Shown: positions 8,755-18,191, counted from the first letter of the stretch. The stretch: DNA of 55,871 bases from an uncultured Lachnospiraceae bacterium (GCA_910578115.1 CAJTPO010000029.1:1-55871), one strand, 5' to 3'. Notes: generated by a model from the letters alone, not told the origin. Program-made: numbers and translations.

Positions 8755-9276
8755 ATGAACGATTGGACAAAGATCAAATATATCGTTATAGACGTGGACG
8801 GTACAATGACGGACGCAGGCATCTACTATGACGAACATGGCAATGAACTGAAGAAATTCTGCACCAGGGATGCGGCGGGGTTTTTCGCCGCACATAAAGT
8901 CGGTATTAAGATCATGGTGTTGACCGGCAGAGAGTGTGCCGCCACCACACGACGGATGGGTGAGATGAAAGTAGAGTATCTGGTACAGAATTGCAGGGAT
9001 AAAGTGGCGTATCTGACGCAGTTTATGAGAGAGCATAGTATCACCAAAGAGCAGATGGGGTATCTGGGGGATGATCTGAATGATCTGCCGGCCATGGCAT
9101 TATGCGGGTTTGCAGGCTGCCCTGCGGATGCCTGCGCGGAAGTGAAGCGAAGCGCGCAGTATGTATCCCCTGTGAAAGGCGGCAGTGGAGCCGTGAGAGA
9201 TATCATCGAACATCTGCTGAGAGACAGGGGTGAATGGGAACAGGCAACCAGGGAAATCTATGGCATCGGCGTATAA
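8755..9276 (+). CDS. KdsC-like HAD phosphatase
   Basis: A 173-aa HAD-superfamily phosphatase without a large cap, the size of KdsC (3-deoxy-manno-octulosonate 8-phosphate phosphatase) and the NeuA-fused sialate phosphatases. Motif I is IDVDGTMTDAG (nucleophile and acid Asp), motif II is VLTGRE, and motif III/IV is GYLGDDLNDLPA. It would dephosphorylate a ulosonic-acid phosphate before cytidylyl activation. Its 12-base distance from the aldolase and the nearby cytidylyltransferase fit a single pathway. The substrate itself cannot be read from sequence. Confidence 0.88.
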   Translation: MNDWTKIKYIVIDVDGTMTDAGIYYDEHGNELKKFCTRDAAGFFAAHKVGIKIMVLTGRECAATTRRMGEMKVEYLVQNCRDKVAYLTQFMREHSITKEQMGYLGDDLNDLPAMALCGFAGCPADACAEVKRSAQYVSPVKGGSGAVRDIIEHLLRDRGEWEQATREIYGIGV

Positions 9277-9333
9277 TACCGATACCATGGCACACGCTGT
9301 TCTATAATCCGGGTTCAGGAAGGAAACAGATTC

Positions 9334-10401
9334 ATGGGTATAATGGATTTCTTAAGAAGATCAGAGAAGCTCGTGTTCTGGAATCGGTGCAGGCTTCACA
9401 GCGGGAAAGCAGATTTCAGAAGGATGGTTCTGGAAGGCTATCACAGTCCTGATTTTCTGGAGGTGGTGCACCGGGGAGACGAGTACCGGGGCTGCACGGT
9501 CTATCATATACAGGAGACGGGGAATGGAATAGGCTTTTTCGCGGAGTTGGGGATGACACTGATCAAGCTGTATTTTGCAGATGAGAGAGGTTTTGTCCCG
9601 TATGTCTGCTGGGGAGACCGGTACGTATATTATGAACCGGATGGGATCAGGGGCGAAAAAAACGCTTTCCTGCATTATTTTAAGCCGGTGTCGGAGGTGG
9701 CCGGTGTCGAATGTGCGGCGCATGTGGTAGGCCAGGCACCATGGCACTGTGAACAGGTGAAGGCTCTGTACGGCGCAGTCAGCTATGACGTATCGCAGGC
9801 GTATGTGGATGCGATGGCGGACATGCTTAAGAAATATATCCGCTATAATGATGAGACGAGGAAGTATCTGGAAGACGCATATGACAAGCTGCTGGGAGAC
9901 AGGAAAACGCTGGCGGTGCATTACAGAGGAACTGATTTTAATAAAGGGTACAACAACCATCCCGTACCGGTCCAGGTGGAGCAGGAGATACGAAAAGCCA
10001 GGGAGCTGATGGACGCGAAGGCGTATGAGCAGATCTTCCTGGCGACAGATGAAAATGCCGTTGTAGAGAAATTCCGTCAGGAGTTTGGAGATGCGGTCAG
10101 GGTGTATGACGATACTTACAGAGACGACGGCAGCGGGGAATCGATCGCGTTCAGTCAGTCGGATCGGGAAAATCATCACTACAGGCTGGGACTTGAGGTG
10201 CTGCGGGACCAGTATACGCTGACACACTGTGAAGGGATCGTCTGCGGGTATTCCAATATTACCTTTCTTGCCCGGGTGATGCGCCGGGCATGGTTCGACA
10301 GGAACTGGGAGGATTACTGCCTGATTGATAACGGACTGTTCCATAACGATAACAGTTTCAGCGAGAGTGAGAATGCCAGAGGGAATAAACAACTACGATG
10401 A
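9334..10401 (+). CDS. FUT8/NodZ-like (O-fucosyltransferase-type) glycosyltransferase, copy 1
   Basis: A 355-aa protein with the HxRGTD motif (AVHYRGTDFN, about 197-206) that binds the nucleotide-sugar phosphate in alpha-1,6-fucosyltransferases and protein O-fucosyltransferases. It also has IFLATDENAVVEKF and a late GYSNITFLAR. The start at 9334 follows AGGAAGGA. The fold assignment is from these motifs; donor and acceptor are unknown. The end overlaps the next start by four bases (ATGA), indicating translational coupling. It is related in motif order to the gene at 16532. Confidence 0.68.
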   Translation: MGIMDFLRRSEKLVFWNRCRLHSGKADFRRMVLEGYHSPDFLEVVHRGDEYRGCTVYHIQETGNGIGFFAELGMTLIKLYFADERGFVPYVCWGDRYVYYEPDGIRGEKNAFLHYFKPVSEVAGVECAAHVVGQAPWHCEQVKALYGAVSYDVSQAYVDAMADMLKKYIRYNDETRKYLEDAYDKLLGDRKTLAVHYRGTDFNKGYNNHPVPVQVEQEIRKARELMDAKAYEQIFLATDENAVVEKFRQEFGDAVRVYDDTYRDDGSGESIAFSQSDRENHHYRLGLEVLRDQYTLTHCEGIVCGYSNITFLARVMRRAWFDRNWEDYCLIDNGLFHNDNSFSESENARGNKQLR

Positions 10402-11477
10402 GAATGAATGTTTACCTGACGACAGGCAGGAAAAATTATAAATATGCATACGTTGCGATAAGATCGCTGTTTGAGAAGAATCAGAATTCCGAGATCTATT
10501 TGTATATCGTGTCGGAGGATCTGGAAGAGGCCGATCTGGAATATGAACGGGATCTGGCCCGCCAATACGGACATCATATCATCATACTGCGGTTTGATGA
10601 GGAGGCGGCGGCCAGACATATCCGATTCACAGCCGGTGAGCACTGGGCGGTGGGGGCCATGTCCAGTTATTGGATTTTTCATGAGCTTCTGCCGAAAGAG
10701 GTTGACCGGATCATCGTGATCGAGTCGGATACTGTGATCGTCGGAGATCTGGCAGAAATCTACGGCACGGATTTCGAGGGGGCCTATGCCATATGTCCGG
10801 GACCGGAACATAAGCCCAGGAATCACAGGGACTTCATGGAGAAGATCAGAGGAGACTGTCTGACGTTTGTATTGTCCATGTATGATGTGGAAAGGATCAG
10901 GCGGGATTTTACCCTGGAGGATATTCTGAATGCGGACGCTGGAATCAGGAAACTGACGGGAAACTCCATGATGGAACTTACCTTTGGACTGCTGTTTGCG
11001 GGCAGGATCAAGTATATTCCGGCGCGCACGGCATGTATCGATGAGAATGAAAGATATATGGAAGAGCTGGGCTATGATCATATAGCGGCGTGCGAGAAGA
11101 CGGCGAAGATCATCCATTTCTCCTCTTATGGAGATTACAGCAAGCCCTGGAATCCGGTCTTTCTGGTTCCGGGATACCGGGAATGGTGGAAATATGCGGC
11201 AGACAGTCCATATTATAAGGAATATATACAGTCACAATGGCAATATTACAATAGAACGCGGGAAAAACAACAGCAGATCGCAAAGAACGTCACCTATAGA
11301 AATATATTATTGTGTACGATCGGGTTTATGACATTGCTGCTGATGGGATTGTGCCTGGTGTCGGACTATGGCTGGGCTGCCTGCCTGACAGTACCGGTGA
11401 TCGCTGTGGTTTCTTTTGGATTATCGTTGTTTGTCAGAAGGATCTCGATGGCATGGGGGAAGGACAGACGTAAATGA
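10398..11477 (+). CDS. GT8-like glycosyltransferase with C-terminal membrane hairpin
   Basis: A 359-aa GT-A transferase. The N-terminus NVYLTTGRKNYKYAYVAIRSLF matches the GT8 start, and a DxD-like site appears as ESDTVIVGDL (109-118), with Glu replacing the first Asp. The tail holds two hydrophobic stretches (ILLCTIGFMTLLLMGL and CLTVPVIAVVSFGL), so it is probably anchored to the inner face of the membrane. ATG at 10404 is an alternative start. It overlaps both neighbours by four bases. Confidence 0.75.
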   Translation: MRMNVYLTTGRKNYKYAYVAIRSLFEKNQNSEIYLYIVSEDLEEADLEYERDLARQYGHHIIILRFDEEAAARHIRFTAGEHWAVGAMSSYWIFHELLPKEVDRIIVIESDTVIVGDLAEIYGTDFEGAYAICPGPEHKPRNHRDFMEKIRGDCLTFVLSMYDVERIRRDFTLEDILNADAGIRKLTGNSMMELTFGLLFAGRIKYIPARTACIDENERYMEELGYDHIAACEKTAKIIHFSSYGDYSKPWNPVFLVPGYREWWKYAADSPYYKEYIQSQWQYYNRTREKQQQIAKNVTYRNILLCTIGFMTLLLMGLCLVSDYGWAACLTVPVIAVVSFGLSLFVRRISMAWGKDRRK

Positions 11478-12721
11478 CAAAGTTGATTTTGGCAACCGAA
11501 TGTTTTCCCTATGGCAGAGGGGAGCGGAGCTTTATCCTGCCGGAGCTTGTGCGGTTGAGACAGCATTATGACATCACGATCCTGTCTCACGCCACAAGAC
11601 AGCAGAGAGAAGAGGGGGTCTGTGACGGTCTGCCCGAGGGGATCAAAGTGCTTTGTCCGGGCAGACCGGAGCTTTCGGGAGCGGATAAGATCAGGGCGCT
11701 TTTTCGTTTTCTGCTGGACAAAGAAGGAAGAAGTGAGCTGAGAGAGATCCTGAGATCCGGCAGCGACGTAAGAGAACGGCTGTATCAGTCTGTTGCGTTC
11801 TATGCCCAGGCGGTGGCAGACGAAAAGAAGCTGTGCGGGAGCGGTGTACTGTCGGGAAGGGAGCAATGTATTTACTATTCGTTCTGGTACACCTATTTCT
11901 GCTACAGCATGACACGTGTGAAACGCAGATTTCCGGCGGTGCGCATGGTGACACGTATGCACGGTGTGGATTTGTACCATGAGAGAATACCGGGGGGCAG
12001 GCAGCCGTTTCGGCATCAGATGGAGGAAAAGCTGGATGCCATGGTTTTTGCCTGTGAGTACGGAGCGGATTACTACGGCACTTATGTGAAGGCGGCAAAG
12101 ACGGACGATGCAAAGATGCATGTGTGCAGATTGGGTACGGAGCGGCCTCTGCGGCAGATGCCGGTCGGCGGTGACGGCTGTCTGCAGCTTTTGAGCTGTT
12201 CCAATGCGATCCCCTTAAAAAGGATCCCGCTGATCATCGACGGACTGGCACAGATAGAGGATCTTAAGATCCATTGGACCCACATCGGTGACGGAGAACA
12301 ATTACAGGAACTGCAGCGATATGCCGGTGAAAAGCTGGGCAGGAAGAACAATATAGAATATACATTCGCAGGATTTGTGCGGGATGTACCTGCTTACTAT
12401 GGGAATCACCAGGTGGACTGCTTTATCACGACATCGAAGACAGAGGGGGGCTGCCCGGTATCGATCCAGGAGGCAATGTCATGTGGGATCCCGGTGATCG
12501 GAACGGATGTCGGCGGTATTACGGAAATGATCGCCGATAACGGCATACTTCTGTCTGCGGATCCGGATGCCGGTGAGATCTCGGCAGCAATCCGGAAGAT
12601 CCTGACGCAGAAAGGGTCACAGCTGCAGGATATGAAATGTGCTGCCTGCCGGAAATGGCAGGCGGAATTTGACAGCAGTACAGTGTTTCAGGATATGCTT
12701 ACTGTTTTGCGGAATCTTTGA
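11474..12721 (+). CDS. GT4 glycosyltransferase
   Basis: A 415-aa GT-B retaining transferase. The C-terminal donor domain is clear: LLSCSNAIPLKRIPLIIDGL, IGDGEQLQELQ, and the family signature TSKTEGGCPVSIQEAMSCGIPVI followed by GTDVGGITEMI. The N-terminus (ATECFPYGRGERSF) has the glycine-rich acceptor loop. It is a cytoplasmic or peripheral membrane enzyme adding one sugar of the repeat unit; the specificity cannot be read. It overlaps the GT8-like gene by four bases. Confidence 0.9.
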   Translation: MTKLILATECFPYGRGERSFILPELVRLRQHYDITILSHATRQQREEGVCDGLPEGIKVLCPGRPELSGADKIRALFRFLLDKEGRSELREILRSGSDVRERLYQSVAFYAQAVADEKKLCGSGVLSGREQCIYYSFWYTYFCYSMTRVKRRFPAVRMVTRMHGVDLYHERIPGGRQPFRHQMEEKLDAMVFACEYGADYYGTYVKAAKTDDAKMHVCRLGTERPLRQMPVGGDGCLQLLSCSNAIPLKRIPLIIDGLAQIEDLKIHWTHIGDGEQLQELQRYAGEKLGRKNNIEYTFAGFVRDVPAYYGNHQVDCFITTSKTEGGCPVSIQEAMSCGIPVIGTDVGGITEMIADNGILLSADPDAGEISAAIRKILTQKGSQLQDMKCAACRKWQAEFDSSTVFQDMLTVLRNL

Positions 12722-12735
12722 AGGGACATAAACGT

Positions 12736-14193
12736 ATGCTTTTTAATTCCTATCTATTTGTTTTATTTTTTCTCCCGGCGTGTATCCTGGGATATTATAC
12801 GATCAATCATTTTAAAAAGTATGAACTGGCACAGTTTTTTTTGCTGGCGATGTCTCTGTGGTTCTACGCTTATTTCAATATCAGTTATCTCTTTATCATT
12901 TTAGGCAGTATTGCGGTCAATTACTGTATCTGCCTTTTCTTCCGGCATATATCAGGAGCAAAGGCCAGGAAGGCGCTTTTGCTTATCGGTCTTTTATTGA
13001 ATATCGGTATATTGATCTACTATAAATATATGGACTTTTTTATCCGGAATATCAACGCGGTATTTCGGAAAGAGTATGCGTTATGGGGCATTCTGCTCCC
13101 TCTGGGGATCAGCTTCTTTACCTTTCAGCAGCTTTCCTTTGTCATCGATGCCTATAAGAGAGAAGTTCCCGAATACAGTCTGTTGTACTATGCATCTTTC
13201 GTCACCTTTTTCCCACAGCTGGTGGCGGGGCCGATTGTTACGCACGATGAGCTTGTTCCACAGTTTTTGGACAGGGAGAGAAAGCGTATTGACTGGGATT
13301 ACATGGCGGAAGGCATCTACATTTTTGTGCTGGGGCTGTCCAAGAAGGTGTTGCTGGCAGATACCTTTGGCAATGCGGTAAACTGGGGGTATGGCCATAT
13401 TGAGAAGCTGGATTCCACCAATGCGCTCATCGTGATGCTGGCTTATACGATACAGATCTATTTCGACTTCAGCGGTTACTGCGATATGGCAGCAGGGATC
13501 GGCAGGATGTTCCATGTGGATCTGCCTCAGAACTTCCGTTCACCGTATCAGGCGGTTTTGATCACGGATTTTTGGGACAGGTGGCATATGACGCTGACGC
13601 GGTTTTTCACGAGATATGTGTATATCCCGCTGGGCGGCAACAGGAAGGGGACAGGCAGGACATACCTGAACATGATGATCGTCTTTCTGGCAAGCGGTTT
13701 CTGGCATGGAGCCAACTGGACCTTTGTGTTCTGGGGAGTATGCCATGGGGCATTTATGGTGGTGACCCGCTGTTGCGGGAAGTTTTTCCAGAAGATTCCG
13801 AAAGTCATAAACTGGGTGATAACGTTTCTGTTCGTGAATGTGATGTGGATTTTCTTCCGGGCGGACTCCATGGCGGATGCCTGGCTTTTTCTGGGCAGGA
13901 TCACCGCCTGGGATTTCGGGAAGATCCGGGGCAGTATTCTGGGGAAATTCCGGCTGACGGAGATTGATTTTCTGCTGGAGAGACTGAAGATCGAGATGGA
14001 GGCGGATTCGCCGCTCATCCTGATCCTGTTTTTTGCCTTTTCCATGCTGATCATTTTAGGATGCCGGAATGTGTACGGGCGGACGGAGAAGTTCAGGGCT
14101 TCGGTCTTCAAGATCCTGGTCAGTGCCGGATTGTTGGTATGGTGCATTTTCAATTTCAGCGGAATCAGCACTTTTCTGTATTTTAATTTTTAG
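12736..14193 (+). CDS. MBOAT O-acyltransferase (AlgI/DltB-like)
   Basis: A 485-aa polytopic membrane protein that moves acyl groups, usually acetyl, across the membrane to surface glycans. The start MLFNSYLFVLFFLPACI is the classic AlgI-type N-terminus, and AAGGGA lies about 9 bases before it, overlapping the previous stop region. The essential MBOAT histidine is H324 in GFWHGANWTFVFWG, and FWDRWHMTLTRFF is also typical. The SGNH-like gene immediately downstream is the expected partner that receives the acyl group outside the membrane. Confidence 0.93.
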   Translation: MLFNSYLFVLFFLPACILGYYTINHFKKYELAQFFLLAMSLWFYAYFNISYLFIILGSIAVNYCICLFFRHISGAKARKALLLIGLLLNIGILIYYKYMDFFIRNINAVFRKEYALWGILLPLGISFFTFQQLSFVIDAYKREVPEYSLLYYASFVTFFPQLVAGPIVTHDELVPQFLDRERKRIDWDYMAEGIYIFVLGLSKKVLLADTFGNAVNWGYGHIEKLDSTNALIVMLAYTIQIYFDFSGYCDMAAGIGRMFHVDLPQNFRSPYQAVLITDFWDRWHMTLTRFFTRYVYIPLGGNRKGTGRTYLNMMIVFLASGFWHGANWTFVFWGVCHGAFMVVTRCCGKFFQKIPKVINWVITFLFVNVMWIFFRADSMADAWLFLGRITAWDFGKIRGSILGKFRLTEIDFLLERLKIEMEADSPLILILFFAFSMLIILGCRNVYGRTEKFRASVFKILVSAGLLVWCIFNFSGISTFLYFNF

Positions 14194-14210
14194 AGAGGCG
14201 GTGTGGCGGT

Positions 14211-15278
14211 ATGATTCTCTCGGGGAAAAAATGGACGGCGGCCTTTATCGCAGTACTGTTGGCGCTCCTGATGGGGATGGGAGCGGTCACCGCTGTGATC
14301 GATCCGTACTTTCATTACCATAAGCCGCTGGAGCGGTATCAGTATGTGATCGAGAACCAGCGGTATCAGAATAACGGCATTGTGAAACACTTTGATTATG
14401 ATGCGGTTATCACGGGCACTTCGATGTCCGAAAATTTCAAGACTTCGGAAATGAATGAGATCTTTGGGGTGAACGCCGTGAAGGTACCCTTTTCCGGCTC
14501 CAGCTACAGGGAGATCAATGATAATCTGGTAGTGGCGGCCGGTCATAATCCGAAGCTTAAAATGATCTTACGCTGCCTGGATTATGACGATCTGCTCAGT
14601 CCGGCGGATATGATGAATTATGAGGAAGATTCCTATCCGTGGTATCTGTACGATGATTTTCTGCTCAATGATGCCGAATATGTGTTTAATAAGGAGATCC
14701 TGCTGGGCGATACCTATGGTGTGATCAAATACACGAAGGCGGGAGGCACCACTACGGATTTTGATACCTATGGTAATTGGATGGAGGGACGCACCTTCGG
14801 CAAAGAAGCGTTGGACCAACTGTATGAAAGACCGGTTAAAGCGGAGAAGATCACCGACATCACGGAAGATGACTATAAGACCATCGAAGAGAATATCACG
14901 AAGAATGTGACGGATCTGGCGAAGAAATATCCGGAAATCGACTTCTATCTGTTTTTTTCGCCGTACAGCATCTATTTCTGGGATCAGCTTCATCAGGAGG
15001 GGATTCTGGAGAGACAGCTGGATGCGGAGAAATATGCCATAGAGCTGATGCTGCAGTGTGATAATATACATCTTTTTTCGTTCTTTACGGAGCACTGGAT
15101 GATATGTGACCTGAATAATTATAAAGATATCCTACACTATCACGAAGCGGTCAACACGCAGATCCTGTATTGGATGAAAGATGGAACGGGTGAATTGACC
15201 TGGGAAAATTATGAGGAATACTGTGGCCGGATGAGAGATTTTTATGTGCAGTATGATTATGACAGTCTGTTTCAATGA
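14211..15278 (+). CDS. SGNH/DltD-like extracellular partner of the MBOAT acyltransferase
   Basis: A 355-aa protein with one N-terminal membrane anchor (AAFIAVLLALLMGMGAVTAV) and an extracytoplasmic domain. The block GTSMSENF around residues 65-72 looks like an SGNH block I nucleophile region, and NNYKDILHYHE near the end supplies the Asp/His pair expected in block V. Such proteins accept the acyl group exported by an MBOAT protein and pass it to the glycan. The pairing with the preceding gene is seen in sequence; the catalytic residues are inferred. Confidence 0.75.
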   Translation: MILSGKKWTAAFIAVLLALLMGMGAVTAVIDPYFHYHKPLERYQYVIENQRYQNNGIVKHFDYDAVITGTSMSENFKTSEMNEIFGVNAVKVPFSGSSYREINDNLVVAAGHNPKLKMILRCLDYDDLLSPADMMNYEEDSYPWYLYDDFLLNDAEYVFNKEILLGDTYGVIKYTKAGGTTTDFDTYGNWMEGRTFGKEALDQLYERPVKAEKITDITEDDYKTIEENITKNVTDLAKKYPEIDFYLFFSPYSIYFWDQLHQEGILERQLDAEKYAIELMLQCDNIHLFSFFTEHWMICDLNNYKDILHYHEAVNTQILYWMKDGTGELTWENYEEYCGRMRDFYVQYDYDSLFQ

Positions 15279-15339
15279 GGTATTTGTGTTGAAAAGGTGG
15301 AGGAAAGCGCAGTAACATACTGCAGGAGGGAGGCCAGGG

Positions 15340-16566
15340 ATGCGGATCATGTTTGCGGTTCCCTGTTATTGGCCGTCGCAGGATGGCGTGACGATCATTA
15401 CCAGCTATCTGGCGCAGGGGCTGGCGGCAAGGGGTCATGAAGTGTTCGTGCTGGCCAGCGCCGGCAATGGCGGTCTGCAAAAGCTTCCGGAGAGAGACGA
15501 GCATGAAGGCGTGAAGATTGCCAGGATGCGCATTTATACCAGATGGCCGCTGCTGATCAGGGGAAGGGATAAGAAAAGTACGAAGAAAGAATATCGAAGG
15601 CAGATCAGGGAATTTGCTCCCGATGTGCTGGTGGTGGTCTGTGCCCAGACCTGGACACTGGATTGGGTAATGCCGTACTTAAAGAAACTGGATTGTGTAA
15701 AAGTGTTCTACTCCCACGGATATTCTGCGTGGAAAGAACAGTATGCCTGCCGGGAACAGCTGCTGAGGCGCAATGTGGTGGGAGCGTGGATTGAGTATAA
15801 GTGCAGGAGATACTTTGAGAGACTGTATCGGCATATCGAATTATTTGACCGGGTAATCTATCTGTCCGAGGACAGCAATGCGTCAGTGTACGCGAAGAAG
15901 TACGGGCTGACAAACGGCAGGATACTCAAAAATGCCATTGACGACCGGTTTTTTCAGGAGGATATGCGGCACACTTACGAGGAGAAGGCATGCGTCAGTT
16001 TCCTTTTTGTGGCAAACTATAATCAGAACAAGAATCAGGAGATGTTAGTGAGGGCGTTTGCGGCGGCCAGGCTGGGAAAAAGCCGGTTAAACCTGGTGGG
16101 ATTCGAGGAAAACGCCTATTATGATTTTCTGCAGGAACTGATCCGCGAAAAGTTATCCGGCCAGAAGGACAAGGAAGTAATTTTCCATACGCATGTGAGC
16201 AGAGAGGCGGTGATCGATCTGTATCGGACCAGTGACGTGTTCGTCTGTTCCAGCAGGTCAGAGATCTATCCGGTCGTGGCACATGAGGCGGCGGCGACCG
16301 GAATGCCGATTATCAGTACGGATGTCGGTATGTATGGTAAGATCTCAGGAGCCTGGATCGTGAAAGACGAAGAGCAGATGCGTGAGGCTATGGAGAGCCT
16401 GTATGGCAGCGCACAGGAAAGAGCGCGCAGAGGCATGGCGGCCTGCGAGTGGGTGCGCGGACAGGGATGCCGGGTTCAGGATAAGGTGGAGTGGTTTGAG
16501 CAGGATCTTTTATTTAACAGGAGAAAAAGGGATGAAAATAAAGAGCTGGATCTACGGGATGTATAA
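15340..16566 (+). CDS. GT4 glycosyltransferase
   Basis: A 408-aa GT-B transferase. It starts MRIMFAVPCYWPSQDGVTIITSYLAQGLAARGHEV, cut here to the typical GT4 N-terminal glycine loop and helix. The donor domain shows LFVANYNQNKNQEMLV, then SSRSEIYPVVAHEAAATGMPII and STDVGMYG. A GGAGG site precedes the ATG. The last 35 bases overlap the next gene in a different frame, so the charged tail (NRRKRDENKELDLRDV) comes from that overlap. Confidence 0.88.
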   Translation: MRIMFAVPCYWPSQDGVTIITSYLAQGLAARGHEVFVLASAGNGGLQKLPERDEHEGVKIARMRIYTRWPLLIRGRDKKSTKKEYRRQIREFAPDVLVVVCAQTWTLDWVMPYLKKLDCVKVFYSHGYSAWKEQYACREQLLRRNVVGAWIEYKCRRYFERLYRHIELFDRVIYLSEDSNASVYAKKYGLTNGRILKNAIDDRFFQEDMRHTYEEKACVSFLFVANYNQNKNQEMLVRAFAAARLGKSRLNLVGFEENAYYDFLQELIREKLSGQKDKEVIFHTHVSREAVIDLYRTSDVFVCSSRSEIYPVVAHEAAATGMPIISTDVGMYGKISGAWIVKDEEQMREAMESLYGSAQERARRGMAACEWVRGQGCRVQDKVEWFEQDLLFNRRKRDENKELDLRDV

Positions 16567-17506
16567 AGCGTTTGAGAAGTATGTTAAGCTGGAAGGGTAT
16601 TATTTATTACACAGGATAAAGGCGAAGTACTATATTATATATCGGGAAGAAGGCGGCGCAGGCTTTTTTTCTAATTATATGTGTGTCCTGGGGCATATCG
16701 TACTGGCACGTAAATTCGGCTATATTCCTGTGGTTGATATGAAAAACTACAAGACACTGTACAGCGAAGACATTCCGGTGGCAGGAACTGAGAATGCATG
16801 GAATTATTATTTTCAGGACGCAGGTGGAGTTACACTGGAAGAAGCATATGCAAGCGGACGCTGTGTGAACTGTAACGGTAAGTATCTGGAGAAATATTCG
16901 GACAAATACGTAATGCCGAAATGGCGCTATCCTACTGAAAAGACGATCCGGTTTTATACGCCTTTCGTGGAGAAGCATATGCGGTTACGGGAAGATCTGG
17001 AAGCGGAGTATGCTGCGGAGTGGTCAAGGCGGGCAGGAGAAAAGGACGTTGTGCTGGGAATACACATACGGGGAACAGATATGAAGAATCGGCTTGGACA
17101 TCCGACCCCGGCTCCCGTTCAGGACTATTTGGAGAAGACGTATCGGCTCCTGCAGGATCACCCGGAGATTACAAAGATTTTTCTGGCAACAGATGAAAAC
17201 AATATTAAAGAGCTTTATGAAAAACAGTTCCGCGATTCGAAGTGGGAGCTGTTCATGAACGAAGCGTTCCGCTTATGGGATCATGGTGAAGAGAAGAGAA
17301 CGGGAGTACATGAAACCAAACTGGATAATCCGAGGAAACTTCACAAGTATCTTATGGGAAAAGAAGTACTGCAGGATGTATGGTTTCTAAATCAATGTGA
17401 TTATCTGATCTGCGGTCATGATAATGTCGCAAATGTGGTCATTCTCTGGAATCAGGACCGCTATAAGCAGGTCATCTGCCTGGATCCTGTTGAGGATGCC
17501 CGGTAG
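16532..17506 (+). CDS. FUT8/NodZ-like glycosyltransferase, copy 2
   Basis: A 324-aa protein. The ATG at 16532 is chosen because CAGGAG lies about 8 bases upstream, and the longer in-frame extension is only the shadow of the preceding gene. It shows IHIRGTDMKN (HxRGTD donor-phosphate motif), KIFLATDENNIKELY and a late CGHDNVANVVILW. These match the alpha-1,6-fucosyltransferase/NodZ-type fold. It shares motif order with the gene at 9334 but is not a close copy. It overlaps the upstream gene by 35 bases and the convergent acetyltransferase by 35 bases. Confidence 0.68.
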   Translation: MKIKSWIYGMYKAFEKYVKLEGYYLLHRIKAKYYIIYREEGGAGFFSNYMCVLGHIVLARKFGYIPVVDMKNYKTLYSEDIPVAGTENAWNYYFQDAGGVTLEEAYASGRCVNCNGKYLEKYSDKYVMPKWRYPTEKTIRFYTPFVEKHMRLREDLEAEYAAEWSRRAGEKDVVLGIHIRGTDMKNRLGHPTPAPVQDYLEKTYRLLQDHPEITKIFLATDENNIKELYEKQFRDSKWELFMNEAFRLWDHGEEKRTGVHETKLDNPRKLHKYLMGKEVLQDVWFLNQCDYLICGHDNVANVVILWNQDRYKQVICLDPVEDAR

Positions 17507-18191
17507 AAGGAGCTGAAATTTCGGCGGCGGCAATGAAAGTGTCAATATCATGAAAAACATGGATATTCTCTTTGATCCAGGCAGGATCCTGATCCCACCA
17601 TTTTATTTCCAGCAGCTTTTGGATCTGCTCCGGGGTAAACCGGTATTTGATGACTCTGGCAGGCGTACCGACGGCAATGGCGTAAGGCGGGATATCACGG
17701 GTAACAAGAGATTTTGCACCAATGATGGCGCCGTCGCCGATCGTCACTCCTTCCTTGACGCAGACATTATATCCCATCCACACATCATTGCCGATCATGA
17801 CTTTATATTTCGTATCGCCGATGGTCTGTTCCGGCATGGGAATATTTTCTGTCAGAAAATTCTCGGGCAGAAGCGAGTGAGCGCTGTAGAAGAGCGGTGA
17901 GGTAGATACCATATCCAGGGTATGGTCGCCCAGTCCGATATGGCAGTTTGAGGCAATCGAACAGAAGCGGCCGATTCGGCAGTCATGGATGTAGCCGTTT
18001 TCGCCGACAATATAGGTGCCGTATCCGATATGAGATCTGTGGATGCGGCCGCCCACATTATTGTTTCCCTCGAAAAAGTCGTCATCGGAGATGACGCAGG
18101 ATTTTTGGAAGATGACATTTCTGCTGTGAGTGTTTTTCCATTTAAAGTATACGAGATACAGTTTGTGCAGATATTTATGAAAAAGATGCAT
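17472..18191 (-). CDS. Hexapeptide-repeat (CatB/LbH) acetyltransferase
   Basis: A 239-aa acyl-CoA-dependent acetyltransferase of the left-handed beta-helix type. Hexapeptide repeats run from IGYGTYIVGENGYIHDCRIGRF through VMIGNDVWMGYNVCVKEGVTIGDGAIIGAKSLVTRDIPPYAIAVGTPARVIKYRF; only key segments are meant here, and the VGTPA turn and catalytic-type H in LGDHT are present. The start at 18191 follows GGAGG with good spacing; an upstream in-frame ATG has none. It probably acetylates a sugar of this glycan. It is the only minus-strand gene in the first 41 kb and has its own promoter candidate. Confidence 0.9.
   Translation of the reverse strand: MHLFHKYLHKLYLVYFKWKNTHSRNVIFQKSCVISDDDFFEGNNNVGGRIHRSHIGYGTYIVGENGYIHDCRIGRFCSIASNCHIGLGDHTLDMVSTSPLFYSAHSLLPENFLTENIPMPEQTIGDTKYKVMIGNDVWMGYNVCVKEGVTIGDGAIIGAKSLVTRDIPPYAIAVGTPARVIKYRFTPEQIQKLLEIKWWDQDPAWIKENIHVFHDIDTFIAAAEISAPSTGHPQQDPGR

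Noticed and set aside
9260..9288. A 10-base dyad with one mismatch across the stop of the KdsC-like gene
   Set aside because: No T-tract follows and the next gene starts 45 bases on, so a terminator is unlikely. It may be chance from ATGGCATCGG-like coding sequence.
17550..17900. Plus-strand open frames opposite the acetyltransferase
   Set aside because: The minus-strand hexapeptide repeats are unmistakable, so the plus-strand frames are shadows.
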